A program made the position numbers and the translations under genes. The notes beneath the pieces are model-generated. The model had not been told where the DNA came from, searched no databases, and saw nothing but the letters and a program-made list of their open reading frames with translations. DNA of 64,000 nucleotides from positions 549,636 through 613,635 of the forward strand of contig DDGL01000014.1 of NCBI GenBank assembly GCA_002337605.1, in the 5' to 3' direction. Positions within the stretch are counted from its first letter, which is position 1. Each line of letters starts with the position of its first letter. This document shows positions 27,591-37,200 of the stretch, in pieces. This stretch comes from Flavobacteriaceae bacterium UBA1903 (lineage in GTDB: Bacteria; Bacteroidota; Bacteroidia; Flavobacteriales; Flavobacteriaceae).

Positions 27591-28667
27591 TTAAAATAAA
27601 CGTGTCTGCGGATTCTTTAACTGAAGAAAATGCGTGCTGTCCAGAGCAGCTAACTTCTCTTTCGGAAGGTATTTCCGCTTTGCCAATGCCATAGTTTCCT
27701 TAATCTGAAGTGCAAAATTACCCTCCCCTCGCATTCGTGTGCCAAAACGGCTATCGTTTAAGCTCCCTCCATGGCAGTGGGCTATCTGGTTTAAAATTCT
27801 TTCAGCTCTGTCTGGCAGTGCTTTGTGTATCCAATCGCTAAAGATTTCAGCTATTTGTCCGTTTAAGCGTACCACTGTGTAAGCCACATCCTTCGCGCCT
27901 AGTTCTGAAACTTTCTGTACCAAAGGAAGAATTTCATGACTGTTTAAAGATGGAATAATAGGCGCCATCATGACCCGCACGGGAATATCGTGTTCACTGA
28001 GCACCTCCACTACTTTTAACCGTTGTTTGATACTGGCTGTACGTGGCTCCAGCAAGCGCCGTGTTTTTTCTGAAAGTGACGTGATGGATATATTTACTGA
28101 AATACAATTTATTTGAGCCAATTCCTTTAATATATCAAGGTCGCGCAACAGCAAGCTATTTTTGGTGATGATGCCTGTGGGGTGTTTCCATTTCAACATG
28201 ACTTCAAGACATTTTCGTGTAATTCCAAGCTTGCGTTCCAAGGGTTGATAACAATCTGTATTGCCAGAAAATACAATGGGGTGCCCTTCCCAGGATTTTT
28301 TAGTAATGTGTTTTTCGAGTAATTCTGGTGCAGAAGTTTTGTAAAGAATGGTGCGTTCAAAATCCAATCCTGCTCCATAGCCCCAATATTCATGGCTGTT
28401 GCGAGCATAGCAATACACACAACCGTGTTCACACCCCTGATACGGATTGGCAGAAAACCCCATCCCCACATCGGGGCTTTGCACTTTATTTACAAATGTT
28501 TTAGGAAATACCTCTATGTATTTTGTTTGGTTTTTGTCTGCCAGTTCCCCCTCGGCTTCGCAGTAATTCAGGAAATCGTCCCGGAGCTCGTGGCTCAATT
28601 CAAAAAAACGGTTATGAATACGCTTTTGCGCACCACGGCCTTTTTGGTGTTCGGGGAGTTGAGACAT
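27591..28667 (-). CDS. PA0069-family radical SAM protein
   Basis: A 358-residue radical SAM enzyme. The [4Fe-4S] cysteines are in GCEHGCVYCYARNSHEYWG near residue 80, a CxxxCxxC motif typical of the spore-photoproduct-lyase-like group that includes PA0069/Rv2578c. NTDCYQPLER and the ITKNSLLLRDLDIL strand are also seen, as in that family. The N-terminal KGRGAQKR segment is characteristic. The reaction is not known; members lack the DNA-lesion-specific residues of true spore photoproduct lyase as far as I can tell. It follows the 552-residue exported protein gene on the same strand, with a strong inverted repeat between. Confidence 0.88.
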   Translation of the reverse strand: MSQLPEHQKGRGAQKRIHNRFFELSHELRDDFLNYCEAEGELADKNQTKYIEVFPKTFVNKVQSPDVGMGFSANPYQGCEHGCVYCYARNSHEYWGYGAGLDFERTILYKTSAPELLEKHITKKSWEGHPIVFSGNTDCYQPLERKLGITRKCLEVMLKWKHPTGIITKNSLLLRDLDILKELAQINCISVNISITSLSEKTRRLLEPRTASIKQRLKVVEVLSEHDIPVRVMMAPIIPSLNSHEILPLVQKVSELGAKDVAYTVVRLNGQIAEIFSDWIHKALPDRAERILNQIAHCHGGSLNDSRFGTRMRGEGNFALQIKETMALAKRKYLPKEKLAALDSTHFLQLKNPQTRLF

Positions 28668-28693
28668 AAAAACGTTGAAGTGAATGTTCTCTT

Positions 28694-28701
28694 CAAAGTT
28701 A
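28694..28701 (-). promoter_or_regulatory. -7 box for the radical SAM gene
   Basis: The minus strand reads TAACTTTG, matching TAnnTTTG, 26 nt before the ATG at 28667. A -33 TTG is not seen at the usual spacing. Confidence 0.5.
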
Positions 28702-28709
28702 CTTATATA

Positions 28710-28745
28710 TTGGAATAAATCCTAGGTAAATAGGAATTATTCCAA
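28710..28745 (-). repeat. 15-bp inverted repeat, terminator-like hairpin
   Basis: TTGGAATAAATCCTA (28710-28724) and TAGGAATTATTCCAA (28731-28745) pair over 15 bp with one mismatch and a 6-nt loop. It begins 1 nt after the stop of the 28747-30405 gene. No U-run follows on the minus strand, so it may be an mRNA 3'-end stabiliser or an operator as well as a terminator. Confidence 0.7.
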
Positions 28746-28746
28746 T

Positions 28747-30405
28747 TTAATTTGTTATTTCTATAACCATAAGCTGGGGATTCTTATCATTTTCAACTTC
28801 CACGAGTAGTTTGTTTTCACTTATTTGCTTCGCAAATCTAAACTCGAAACTAACCTTTTCATCTAACCAATGAAAAGCACGTTGATGGTGCTTCTGACCT
28901 CTACCCGAAACTCGTACAATGTGCGCATAATTGTCATTGGTATTTTCAAAAATCATGCGCCCGTCTTCTAATTTTTCTGGTATTGCTTCCCCATTGAATA
29001 TGATATAGCTGCCTTTTTCATTAATTAATGAGGCAAATGAATGGTTAGGTACCTTATTTAAATTTCCATTAATTGATGATTTCTTGATTCCTCGATCATA
29101 AATTAATTCTCCTTGGCCATTTACTTTTAAAAGTATGGTATTGCCATACCAGGAGGTAGAAGACATTCCATTATTAGCAACAGTTGTAATTCTTTGTTCT
29201 AACATTAACACAATATCATTATTAGGTAATAATTGAACGCTATGTGGAACAAAAGCTATTACTCCAGCCTTGTTAAATTTATCTCTACCAGATACAAAGG
29301 ACAAAACCTCACCCCCTAAACTCCGGCCTTTAGGTTTCAAGTCTTCTTTAATAATTTCAGAAAAATCTACATCATACGTTTTTACTTCCGAAAACAACTC
29401 TTTATCCACCTCGAACCGCACCACACCGTCATTCCCTTCTAATTTAGAAAACAGATATAATAAACTGTTTTTAAATAACGAAGGTAATTCATCATTGTAA
29501 ACCCCTACTGCAAATAATTTATCTTGCGATGCTACAAGCTGCATACCGAACATAAAATTATCCCCCACCAGAAGAGATTTCTGCTTGTGGCGACTACTTC
29601 CTGTAATTTTAAAAAGCTCATAATTGTAATTAGGCTTTCCTTTTCTTTCTGGCTCTAACGAGCCGTTGTAATAAATTTTTGCGAGCAAATATGCGACACC
29701 GTCATCGCCAAGAAGCATATTTTGATACACCAGTAGTGGTGTTTTTTTATATTTTTTGTCTAACGTTTTTTCATCAATTTTATCTAATAAATAATCATAT
29801 ACCAATACTCCCTCCTTCGTGAACGTATGGATTTTAAATGCGTTTCCTTTCTTTTGTTTAAACAAAACACTTATGGAGAAAAACTCTTTGTTATCTGATG
29901 TCACTACATCACCAAACTCATAGTAATGGTTACTGTTATATTCTATTTCTTTTCGTATTCCGTAATGGTCATATTTGTCCATTTTAGATCGATCAATAGA
30001 TAAGATCTCTTTTTCTGAAAAACTGAATTTTTCTTTTGAAGATTCTAACAGGTAAAAATTATAGCTTTTCTCCTTTTGAACGTATCTGAATTCTATTAAT
30101 GCAACTTTTCCTTCCTTTAAAAAAAGACCGCGCACCTCACTTCTTTCAATGGGTATTATGGTTCTGTCCAATAATTCAAGTGCTGCGTTATAGCGTTCAA
30201 CATAATACCCCTTTGGAGCAGGGAAACTAGCCAAAAAGTTACGCACAACATAAATATCACCATTGGTATCTTCTTCAGCAAAAAGCAAGGTTGTTTTGTA
30301 TTTTTCATCCTCAAAAACATTGCTCTGAATAAGCTGGTATTCAATTTTTTGAGCAGAAACTATCCCGGTAGAAAAACAAAAAAGTAAAAAAATAAAAGTT
30401 CTCAT
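28747..30405 (-). CDS. Exported protein of unknown function, 552 aa
   Basis: A signal peptide (MRTFIFLLFCFSTGIVSAQ) is followed by about 530 residues of beta-rich sequence with many Tyr, Phe and Lys residues and no cysteine-rich motif. The regular strand-turn pattern suggests a beta-propeller-like fold, but no repeat motif is clear. No T9SS sorting domain is present at the C-terminus. It lies 8 nt after the crotonase gene on the same strand, so they are probably co-transcribed, although no functional link is obvious. A GGCCGGAG...GGTGAGG stretch at about 29300-29340 vaguely resembles the dispersed palindromes. Confidence 0.8.
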   Translation of the reverse strand: MRTFIFLLFCFSTGIVSAQKIEYQLIQSNVFEDEKYKTTLLFAEEDTNGDIYVVRNFLASFPAPKGYYVERYNAALELLDRTIIPIERSEVRGLFLKEGKVALIEFRYVQKEKSYNFYLLESSKEKFSFSEKEILSIDRSKMDKYDHYGIRKEIEYNSNHYYEFGDVVTSDNKEFFSISVLFKQKKGNAFKIHTFTKEGVLVYDYLLDKIDEKTLDKKYKKTPLLVYQNMLLGDDGVAYLLAKIYYNGSLEPERKGKPNYNYELFKITGSSRHKQKSLLVGDNFMFGMQLVASQDKLFAVGVYNDELPSLFKNSLLYLFSKLEGNDGVVRFEVDKELFSEVKTYDVDFSEIIKEDLKPKGRSLGGEVLSFVSGRDKFNKAGVIAFVPHSVQLLPNNDIVLMLEQRITTVANNGMSSTSWYGNTILLKVNGQGELIYDRGIKKSSINGNLNKVPNHSFASLINEKGSYIIFNGEAIPEKLEDGRMIFENTNDNYAHIVRVSGRGQKHHQRAFHWLDEKVSFEFRFAKQISENKLLVEVENDKNPQLMVIEITN

Positions 30406-30413
30406 CCAGCTAT

Positions 30414-31196
30414 TTATTTCCCAGGAAAATTAGCCTTACGTTTCTGTAGAAATGCCTGTGTTCCCTCCTGGAAATCGGCTGTACCAAAACATTTCCCGAA
30501 CTGAGTAATTTCAGCTTCAAAACCATTTTCACCGGCTTCAAAACCTGCATTAACCGCTTCTATGGCTGCCGCAATGGCCATTGTAGAATTTTTAGAAATT
30601 TTTGAAGCCAGTTTTTCGGCTAGTGGAAGTAGTTCCTCTGTTGTTGTCACGTGGTTCACCAGACCGTATTGTAGTGCCTGGTTGGCATCTATCATTCCTG
30701 CAGTCATAATAAGTTCCATGGCACGCCCCTTCCCAACCAATTGCGGTAATCGCTGTGTTCCTCCGTAGCCAGGAATTACTCCTAATGAAACTTCGGGAAG
30801 ACCCATTTTTGCGTTGTCGCTGGCAATACGAAAATGTGCCGCCATGGCCAATTCCAATCCACCACCTAATGCAAATCCGTTAATGGCCGCAATAACCGGG
30901 GTAGATAAATGTGCTACAAAATCGAACAGCTTTGCTTGTCCTTCTGCAGCCAGTTTTTCCCCTTGAACTACTGAATAGTCTGCAAACTCTCCGATATCTG
31001 CTCCAGCTACAAATGCTTTTTCACCACTTCCGGTAATGATAATAACCTTCGTCTTTTTGTCATTATCGGCTTTTTTAAATGCTTTATGTAGTTCGGCAAT
31101 GGTAGCCTGATTTAATGCATTAAGCTTTGAAGGCCTGTTTATGGTGATCGTCGTGATATTTGCTGAAGAAGCTGAAAGTATATTTTTGTAAGCCAT
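30414..31196 (-). CDS. Enoyl-CoA hydratase/isomerase (crotonase family)
   Basis: A 260-residue crotonase. It hydrates trans-2-enoyl-CoA to 3-hydroxyacyl-CoA, as in fatty-acid beta-oxidation. The oxyanion-hole segments FVAGADIGEF (about residue 62) and NGFALGGGLELA (about 106) are seen, and the two catalytic glutamates, E115 and E135, have the 20-residue spacing of true hydratases. The IPGYGGTQRLPQLVG segment follows. Length is typical. No thiolase or acyl-CoA dehydrogenase lies nearby in the window, so pathway placement rests on the family. The downstream exported protein starts 8 nt later. Confidence 0.93.
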   Translation of the reverse strand: MAYKNILSASSANITTITINRPSKLNALNQATIAELHKAFKKADNDKKTKVIIITGSGEKAFVAGADIGEFADYSVVQGEKLAAEGQAKLFDFVAHLSTPVIAAINGFALGGGLELAMAAHFRIASDNAKMGLPEVSLGVIPGYGGTQRLPQLVGKGRAMELIMTAGMIDANQALQYGLVNHVTTTEELLPLAEKLASKISKNSTMAIAAAIEAVNAGFEAGENGFEAEITQFGKCFGTADFQEGTQAFLQKRKANFPGK

Positions 31197-31276
31197 AGTA
31201 GATAAATTTTGAGGGTTTTAGTTGGCTGTAAAATTACAAAAAACACAGCTAACTACTATAATTAAAGGCGTTTATC

Positions 31277-32737
31277 TTAATTATGAAGTGGAAAACAAAC
31301 AGTGAATATTGTTCCATCATTTACAGCAGACACAAAAGTAATTTCACCTTTATAGGTCTCCACAATATTCTTTACCATGGCAAGCCCAAGACCCATGCCA
31401 CTACTTTTTGTGGTGAACTTAGGTTCGAAAACCAGGTCTTTATTTTCTTCTGAAATTCCTGAACCGTTATCCCGAACGGTAATACATGCAGAGTCCTCCT
31501 TTTTAAACACGTGAACCTCTATCGAAGGAGTGTCTGGTTCTCGCTGGGAAATGGCATGAATACTGTTTTTTACCAGGTTTGTTACAATCCGGATAAGCTG
31601 TGTTCGATCCAGTTTTGAAATAATTTCTTCGTCTTCGGCAAAAAAGTAAATATAGCTTTCGTTAAAAATATCCAATGCCAATTTGGTGATCTTAACAACG
31701 TTCAACGTTTCATCTTTTTGAGCAGGCATTTCGGCATAACTACTAAATGCTGAAGCGATATTGCTCATAATATCAATTTGCTGAATAAGCGTGTTACTGT
31801 ATTCTTCAATCTTTGCATCTATTTGCGGATCTTCAGCATCAAACTTCCGCTGAAAACTCTGTACGGTAAGGCGCATGGGAGTTAACGGATTTTTAATCTC
31901 GTGTGCCACCTGTTTTGCCATCTCCCGCCACGCAGCTTCCCGTTCGCTTGCAGCCAATTGTGCGGCACTATTTTCAAGTTCGTCTATCATCCCGTTATAA
32001 GCGTTTACCAGCGTAGAAATCTCTTCGGTAGAACCTTCAATTTCAATACGTTTATTACGCTTGTTGAGGCGTGTTTCAGTAATTTTAAGACTTACCGTAT
32101 TAAGCGATCGCGTGATATATTTTGAAAGAAAATATGCCAAAGCAATTGCGATAAGAAGCATAAAAAAATAAGTGATTCCTAAGCGTGTAAGGCTTTCTTT
32201 TAGTTCTTTATTAATAAAACCATCATCCTCAATATAGGGCAGGTTTAAAATAGCCAGAGGTTTAAAAGAAAGATCTGTAATGTAGGTATACGACGATTGA
32301 TACTCCTGTCCATTTTCTTCAAATTCTACAACATACTGCTTGTCTGGCGAAGCACGCAATGTGTCCAAAACACCAAAAGGCATTTTTTGATGGCTGGGAT
32401 CTTTTACTATTCTTGCTTGTGAGGATTTCAGTAAATTTCCATCTAGATCGTATAGAAAAAGTTCTAAGCCATGTATTTTCTTTATATCGAAAATAACGTC
32501 TTTAAAAATCAACGGAACTTGATCCGTCTCTAGCGGAAAAGTGGTTCGCTCCAGTTCGTAATCTATATGTTTTTTAATATTCGCTTCTTTACGTTCCAGG
32601 CGTTCCCTGTGGTAGTCTTCGGCTTCTTCACGATACTGAAAAATAGTCACCATTGCTATCAATACTGAAGCCAGCAAGACAAGCAAAATCATCGAGAAAA
32701 AAATACGATTTCGTAAAGAGCTTTTGTAAAATATCAA
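31277..32737 (-). CDS. NtrY-like HAMP sensor histidine kinase
   Basis: A 486-residue membrane kinase: helix 1 (about 12-34), a periplasmic sensor region (35-185), helix 2 (about 187-205), HAMP (205-260), the H box with the phospho-acceptor H279 in AKQVAHEIKNPLTPMRL (NtrY-like NPLTP form), then N box NLVKNSIHAIS, and G boxes DNGSGIS and GMGLGLAMVK. All catalytic boxes are present. No response regulator gene is in the window, so it is an orphan here. The start is TTG at 32737: an in-frame stop lies two codons upstream, and the first ATG is within helix 1. Confidence 0.92.
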   Translation of the reverse strand: MIFYKSSLRNRIFFSMILLVLLASVLIAMVTIFQYREEAEDYHRERLERKEANIKKHIDYELERTTFPLETDQVPLIFKDVIFDIKKIHGLELFLYDLDGNLLKSSQARIVKDPSHQKMPFGVLDTLRASPDKQYVVEFEENGQEYQSSYTYITDLSFKPLAILNLPYIEDDGFINKELKESLTRLGITYFFMLLIAIALAYFLSKYITRSLNTVSLKITETRLNKRNKRIEIEGSTEEISTLVNAYNGMIDELENSAAQLAASEREAAWREMAKQVAHEIKNPLTPMRLTVQSFQRKFDAEDPQIDAKIEEYSNTLIQQIDIMSNIASAFSSYAEMPAQKDETLNVVKITKLALDIFNESYIYFFAEDEEIISKLDRTQLIRIVTNLVKNSIHAISQREPDTPSIEVHVFKKEDSACITVRDNGSGISEENKDLVFEPKFTTKSSGMGLGLAMVKNIVETYKGEITFVSAVNDGTIFTVCFPLHN

Positions 32738-32870
32738 TTTCTAAAAATTTTATGGGAAGATAACAATAATCAATCCAACTTTAGTTTTTAATCGTACTCT
32801 ATGCCCGAAACGTCCCTATAAACTTAACAAAAACTTAAATCACAGTAGTATTCATTTTCTTATATTGGCT

Positions 32871-32878
32871 TACTTTTG
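32871..32878 (+). promoter_or_regulatory. -7 box close to start codon
   Basis: TACTTTTG matches TAnnTTTG and ends 7 nt before the ATG at 32886, leaving room for almost no leader. Confidence 0.5.
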
Positions 32879-32885
32879 AAGCCCT

Positions 32886-33500
32886 ATGAGATTTATATTT
32901 TTAGCTTTCTTTCTTTTTATAGCCCAGTTTACATACGCGCAATACAATGACTACCCAAACACACCTACACTCTATGGTGAAGTATTTGGCGGTTTTGTAC
33001 TAGAATCCTTCGACGAGGCAGCTCCCGCGTTCGGGTTGGAAGCAAACTACCACAAAGGGCGATTTTTGTATTCTGTACGCTATACATTTATTCCAAAATT
33101 AACCTCAAGACTTAAGGATGTAATAGCCTTTGTGGGAATTCCCGAAGTTGTTCAGGAAAGTAAGACATCAGAATTTGCTGGGTTATTTGGCCCACGTTGG
33201 ATTGCTAAAAATTCATCTTATAGTGTCTCTGGTGGTGTAGCGGTAAGCAACAGGCTTAATGTGTTAGACCCCAGTGGTCGTGAAGTACGTGAAAAAGAAA
33301 CCTATCTTGGTTTTCCTTTTGAATTAAATATAAAATGGTTCAGAAATAGAACCGACCCCCGCAACCCTAGCGATGATGATTTTCACAACAAAAAACCTTT
33401 TGGCGCGGGAATTGGATTTAAAATTATTGGAAACATATCAAAACATAGCTACGTTGGCGCTGCTGTTGTCTTTAGCCTTGGAGTGCACAGCATCCATTAA
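32886..33500 (+). CDS. Small exported, probably outer-membrane beta-barrel protein
   Basis: A 204-residue protein with a signal peptide (MRFIFLAFFLFIAQFTYAQ). The rest alternates polar and non-polar residues in strand-like stretches separated by turns (GEVFGGFVLES, RFLYSVRYTFIP, YSVSGGVAVSNR, PFGAGIGFKIIGN, VGAAVVFSLGVHS), as in small outer-membrane barrels. No named family is recognised. Its stop is only 2 nt from the end of the convergent hemJ-like gene, so their transcripts must overlap or stop without a shared terminator. Confidence 0.75.
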   Translation: MRFIFLAFFLFIAQFTYAQYNDYPNTPTLYGEVFGGFVLESFDEAAPAFGLEANYHKGRFLYSVRYTFIPKLTSRLKDVIAFVGIPEVVQESKTSEFAGLFGPRWIAKNSSYSVSGGVAVSNRLNVLDPSGREVREKETYLGFPFELNIKWFRNRTDPRNPSDDDFHNKKPFGAGIGFKIIGNISKHSYVGAAVVFSLGVHSIH

Positions 33501-33502
33501 TT

Positions 33503-34039
33503 CTATTTACCTTCCCGTATCCTTTTGTATAGTTTAATTCCCAGCATCAATACAATAGCAAAAACCAGAATCCCCAGAGTTCCATAAATCCAGTTTACGG
33601 CGTTTTTCAGAATGACCAGAAATACAACTGAAAAAAGTATAATGGTGGCACCTTCATTAAAGATTCGCATCCAGTTGGAGCTGTATTTGTAGCGATCGTC
33701 CTGGTGTGCTTTAAAGATAAGATGACACTTTATATGATAAATTATAAGAGCTACCACAAAGCCTAACTTTACCTGCATCCAGGCATCGGTAATCCAGAAA
33801 GGACGCAATACCAGTAACCAAACAGCAAAACCAACAGCTAAGATCATGGAAGGCCAGGTAATAATATACCATAAACGCTTCGTCATTATTTTGTACTGCT
33901 CACTCAAAATTTCACGTGCTGGACTTTCCTTTTGTTGGGCTTCTATCTGATACACAAACAACCTGACAATATAAAACAGCCCCGCAAACCAGGTAATTAC
34001 GAAGATTAAATGAAGAGATTTTATGTAGTTGTATTCCAT
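33503..34039 (-). CDS. hemJ: Protoporphyrinogen IX oxidase, HemJ type
   Basis: HemJ oxidises protoporphyrinogen IX to protoporphyrin IX, the penultimate step of haem synthesis, in the inner membrane. The 178-residue protein starts MEYNYIKSLHLIFVITWFAG, the typical HemJ opening with the conserved His at position 10, then FYIVRLFVY. Four to five membrane helices follow; the WMQVKLGFVVALIIYH segment, with a conserved Lys and His, and the RIFNEGATI segment match the family (often labelled CopD-like). No hemG or hemY is in the window, so this is the probable oxidase for the haem genes 6-18 kb away. The start at 34039 is chosen over 34069, which lies upstream of the -7 box. Confidence 0.85.
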   Translation of the reverse strand: MEYNYIKSLHLIFVITWFAGLFYIVRLFVYQIEAQQKESPAREILSEQYKIMTKRLWYIITWPSMILAVGFAVWLLVLRPFWITDAWMQVKLGFVVALIIYHIKCHLIFKAHQDDRYKYSSNWMRIFNEGATIILFSVVFLVILKNAVNWIYGTLGILVFAIVLMLGIKLYKRIREGK

Positions 34040-34043
34040 GGTA

Positions 34044-34051
34044 CAAATATA
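34044..34051 (-). promoter_or_regulatory. -7 box 4 nt from the hemJ start
   Basis: The minus strand reads TATATTTG, and only 4 nt separate it from the ATG at 34039. A TTG at 34067-34069 (minus strand) gives a 15-nt spacer, shorter than usual. Confidence 0.55.
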
Positions 34052-34225
34052 AAAGGCCCTTCGATACAATTTTGTAGAAAGCTTCGCTTTTTTACAAAAT
34101 CAATCAGGTACCTTTGCTAGTAAGACCTATTAAATCTTATTAAGTTTATCGCTAAAACTAAGGTTCCTGAGTGGTTTTCTGATGGCAATGCCACCAGAAA
34201 ATTGTATCGAAGAGCCGAAATGTGA

Positions 34226-37200
34226 CTACTCATCCTCCACTATCAGATAATCTAGTTGTTTGCTATTAAATGCTGTGTTAAAAGCTTTGATCTCTTCTGA
34301 AACCAAAGTATCAAACTTTACCAACTCTGCATTTACCTGCTGGGTCAACTCATTTTTAACGGCGATATCCTGTTGCGTAGGCGGGAAATCGTCCATACTT
34401 ACCAGACTGTTTAAATGGGCTAGTTTATTGGTTAATCTAATAGGGAAGTTTAAAGGGTCCTGCCCACTTTTGTTTTGCGTTTGATACAAAGCTTTTTCAA
34501 TTTCTGAAAACTGTTCGCTCAATGTTTTTGCTTTTTCTACCAAATCTTTCACGCTTTCATCGTCTTTGTATTGCTTTTGAAAAGCTCCCAACTGCGCATT
34601 AATTTCACGTATGTTTTTAATTGATTGATGCGCTTTATCTACTGTCTTATTCACATCTGTCACAAAATCGAATTGTTTTTGCATTCCAGCTACATCGGTC
34701 TCAGCATTTTCATCGGGTATAATGTTGAAGTTTTGAGTTAGCGGTGTCTCTCCTTCAATTTCCAACACTACTTTAAATTGTCCGGGCACAGCCTGCGGAG
34801 CATCGGTACTAGCCCACCATAGGATCATTCCGTCCAGGCGTTCAGCATCTTTACCACGCATATTCCAGGTGTGGTAATTGGCCCCTTTCTCTACCTTTAA
34901 CTCTTTGATATTCTTTTCAGCATTTTTCTTAGTGCTGAATTTCTGAATGGTATCTCCACGACTATTTAAATAACTCAAGCTTATTTTCTTTTCCGCCGGA
35001 TCTTTCAGATTAAAATACGTCATTACCCCACTTGGATGATTGGTTCCGCTTGTTAACGAGCCTTCCCTCGAATTACCTCCCATGCGGTACGTATCCTTCG
35101 GTTTGAAAAGAAAGTTTTCTTTGCCATTAGCCTCTGCAAGTTGATGAATAACCCCTAAATCATCTATAATCCAAAGACTTCTTCCCTGGGTTGCCACAAT
35201 TAAATTGTTATTTTTCAATGCTAAGTCAGTAATAGGAACAATAGGTAAATTAAGCTGAAATGGTTTCCAGTTAGCCCCGTCGTCGAACGAAATATACATG
35301 CCTGTTTCTGTTCCGGCATACAACAGTCCTTTACGTTTAGGGTCTTCCCGAACCACTCTTGTAAAATGTTCTGAAGCAATACCGTTTGTGATCTTTTTCC
35401 ACGTTTTTCCGTAATCTGAAGTTTTGTACAAATACGGCGCAAAATCGCCCGTTTTATACTTAGTCCCGGCAATGTAGCAGGTACCTGCATCAAACACCGA
35501 AGGTTCAACACTATTTATCATCATCCATTCAGGCATTCCATTTGGCGTTACGTTGTTCCACGTTTTCCCTCCGTCCTGACTCACATGTACAAGGCCATCA
35601 TCGCTTCCCGTCCATAGTACTCCTTCTTTTAAAGGACTTTCGGCAGCTGCAAAAATGGTACAGTAATATTCTACCGATGTATTATCCTGGGTAATAGGCC
35701 CTCCAGACGATTTCTGTTTTTCAGCCACATCACGGGTTAAATCCGGGCTGATTACTTCCCAGCTTTCGCCTTCGTTTGTAGTGACGTGTAAGTGGTTGGA
35801 AGCAGTATATAATTTGTTCGGGTTGTGAGGTGAAAAGAAGATCGGGAAATTCCACTGGAAGCGGTACTTCATATCTTCGGCACCGTGTCCCATGGGATTG
35901 TCTGGCCAGACGCTAATGCTTCGCACTGTATTCTTATCGTGATTGTAACGGGTTAAAAACCCGTCGTAACTCCCGCCGTATACAATATCCGGATTGGTTG
36001 GGTCTACAGCAATATGCGCACTTTCACCTCCAGCTGTACTTTCCCAATCATCTTCACTTATACTCCATCCTTCTGTCCTGTGCGGAATGCGAACGGTTGA
36101 GTTATCTTGTTGCGCTGCATAAATTTTATACGGGAAGCTATTGTCTGTAGTCACACGATAAAATTGCGAGGTAGGCTGGTTGTGGTAGGTACTCCACGTC
36201 TCACCACCGTCGTAACTAACCTGTGCACCCCCATCATCACCAATGATCATTCGGTTGGGATCTTCTGGAGAAATCCAGAGGTCATGGTGGTCTCCGTGGG
36301 GAGCGTTGTAGGTTTCATAGGTCTTTCCGCCATCGGTGCTTTTGTGGTAGCGAACGTTTAAAACATACATTACGTCTTCATCTTTAGTATCGGCATAAAT
36401 ACGTGTATAATACCACGCGCGTTGCCGTAGTTTGCGTTCACTGTTTATCAAATTCCAGGTTTCACCCCCATCGTCACTACGGTATACGCCTCCTTTTTCT
36501 TTATTTTCAACAATGGCCCATACGCGGTCACTATTGGCGGGAGAAACAGTTACACCTATAATTCCTAAGGTATCCGTTGCAAAGCCTTTGTTTTTTGAAA
36601 TTTCTTTCCATGTTTCGCCACTATCGGTACTTTTCCAAAGCGCGGAACCATCGCCACCACTACTTAAGCTATACGGGGTTCTGCGTACATTCCAGGTGGA
36701 AGCATACAACACCCGCGGATTGTTAGGATCCATTATAAGGTCTACCGCTCCGGCATTTTCATTGGCAAATAGTGTTTTTCGCCAGGTTTTTCCACCGTCG
36801 GTACTTTTATAAACGCCCCGTTCCTGAGTAGGTTTATAAATATTCCCCATTACAGCCGCATAGACCGTGTTATAGTCGGTTGGATGCACCGCAATTCTCG
36901 GAACGTGACGGCTGTCTTTTAATCCAGCTTCTGTCCATGTTTTTCCCGCATCTTCACTTTTCCAAATTCCGTAGCCTGAGGATACGTTTCCTCGCACAGT
37001 TTTTTCGCCACCTCCTACGTAGATAACATTTGGGTCACTTTTGGCAACTTCTATGGCGCCTATACTTCCTCCAAAAAAACCATCACTAATATTTTTCCAG
37101 CTTCTTCCCCCGTCTTTGGTTTCCCAGATTCCTCCACCCGTACTCCCAAAGTAGTAGAGATTAGGTTTGCCGGGAACGCCTGTAACCGCAGCACTTCTTC

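Noticed and set aside
29300..29345. CCTCACCCCC...GGCCTTTAGG stretch inside the 552-aa exported protein gene, like the dispersed palindrome
   Set aside because: The CTCACC start and GGCC bridge are similar, but the CTCTCC/GGAGAG hairpin is missing; it may be a decayed copy but I cannot support it.
36107..36812. Long open frames on the strand opposite the BNR-repeat gene
   Set aside because: They follow the codon structure of the real gene in another frame, have no family features and no promoter.
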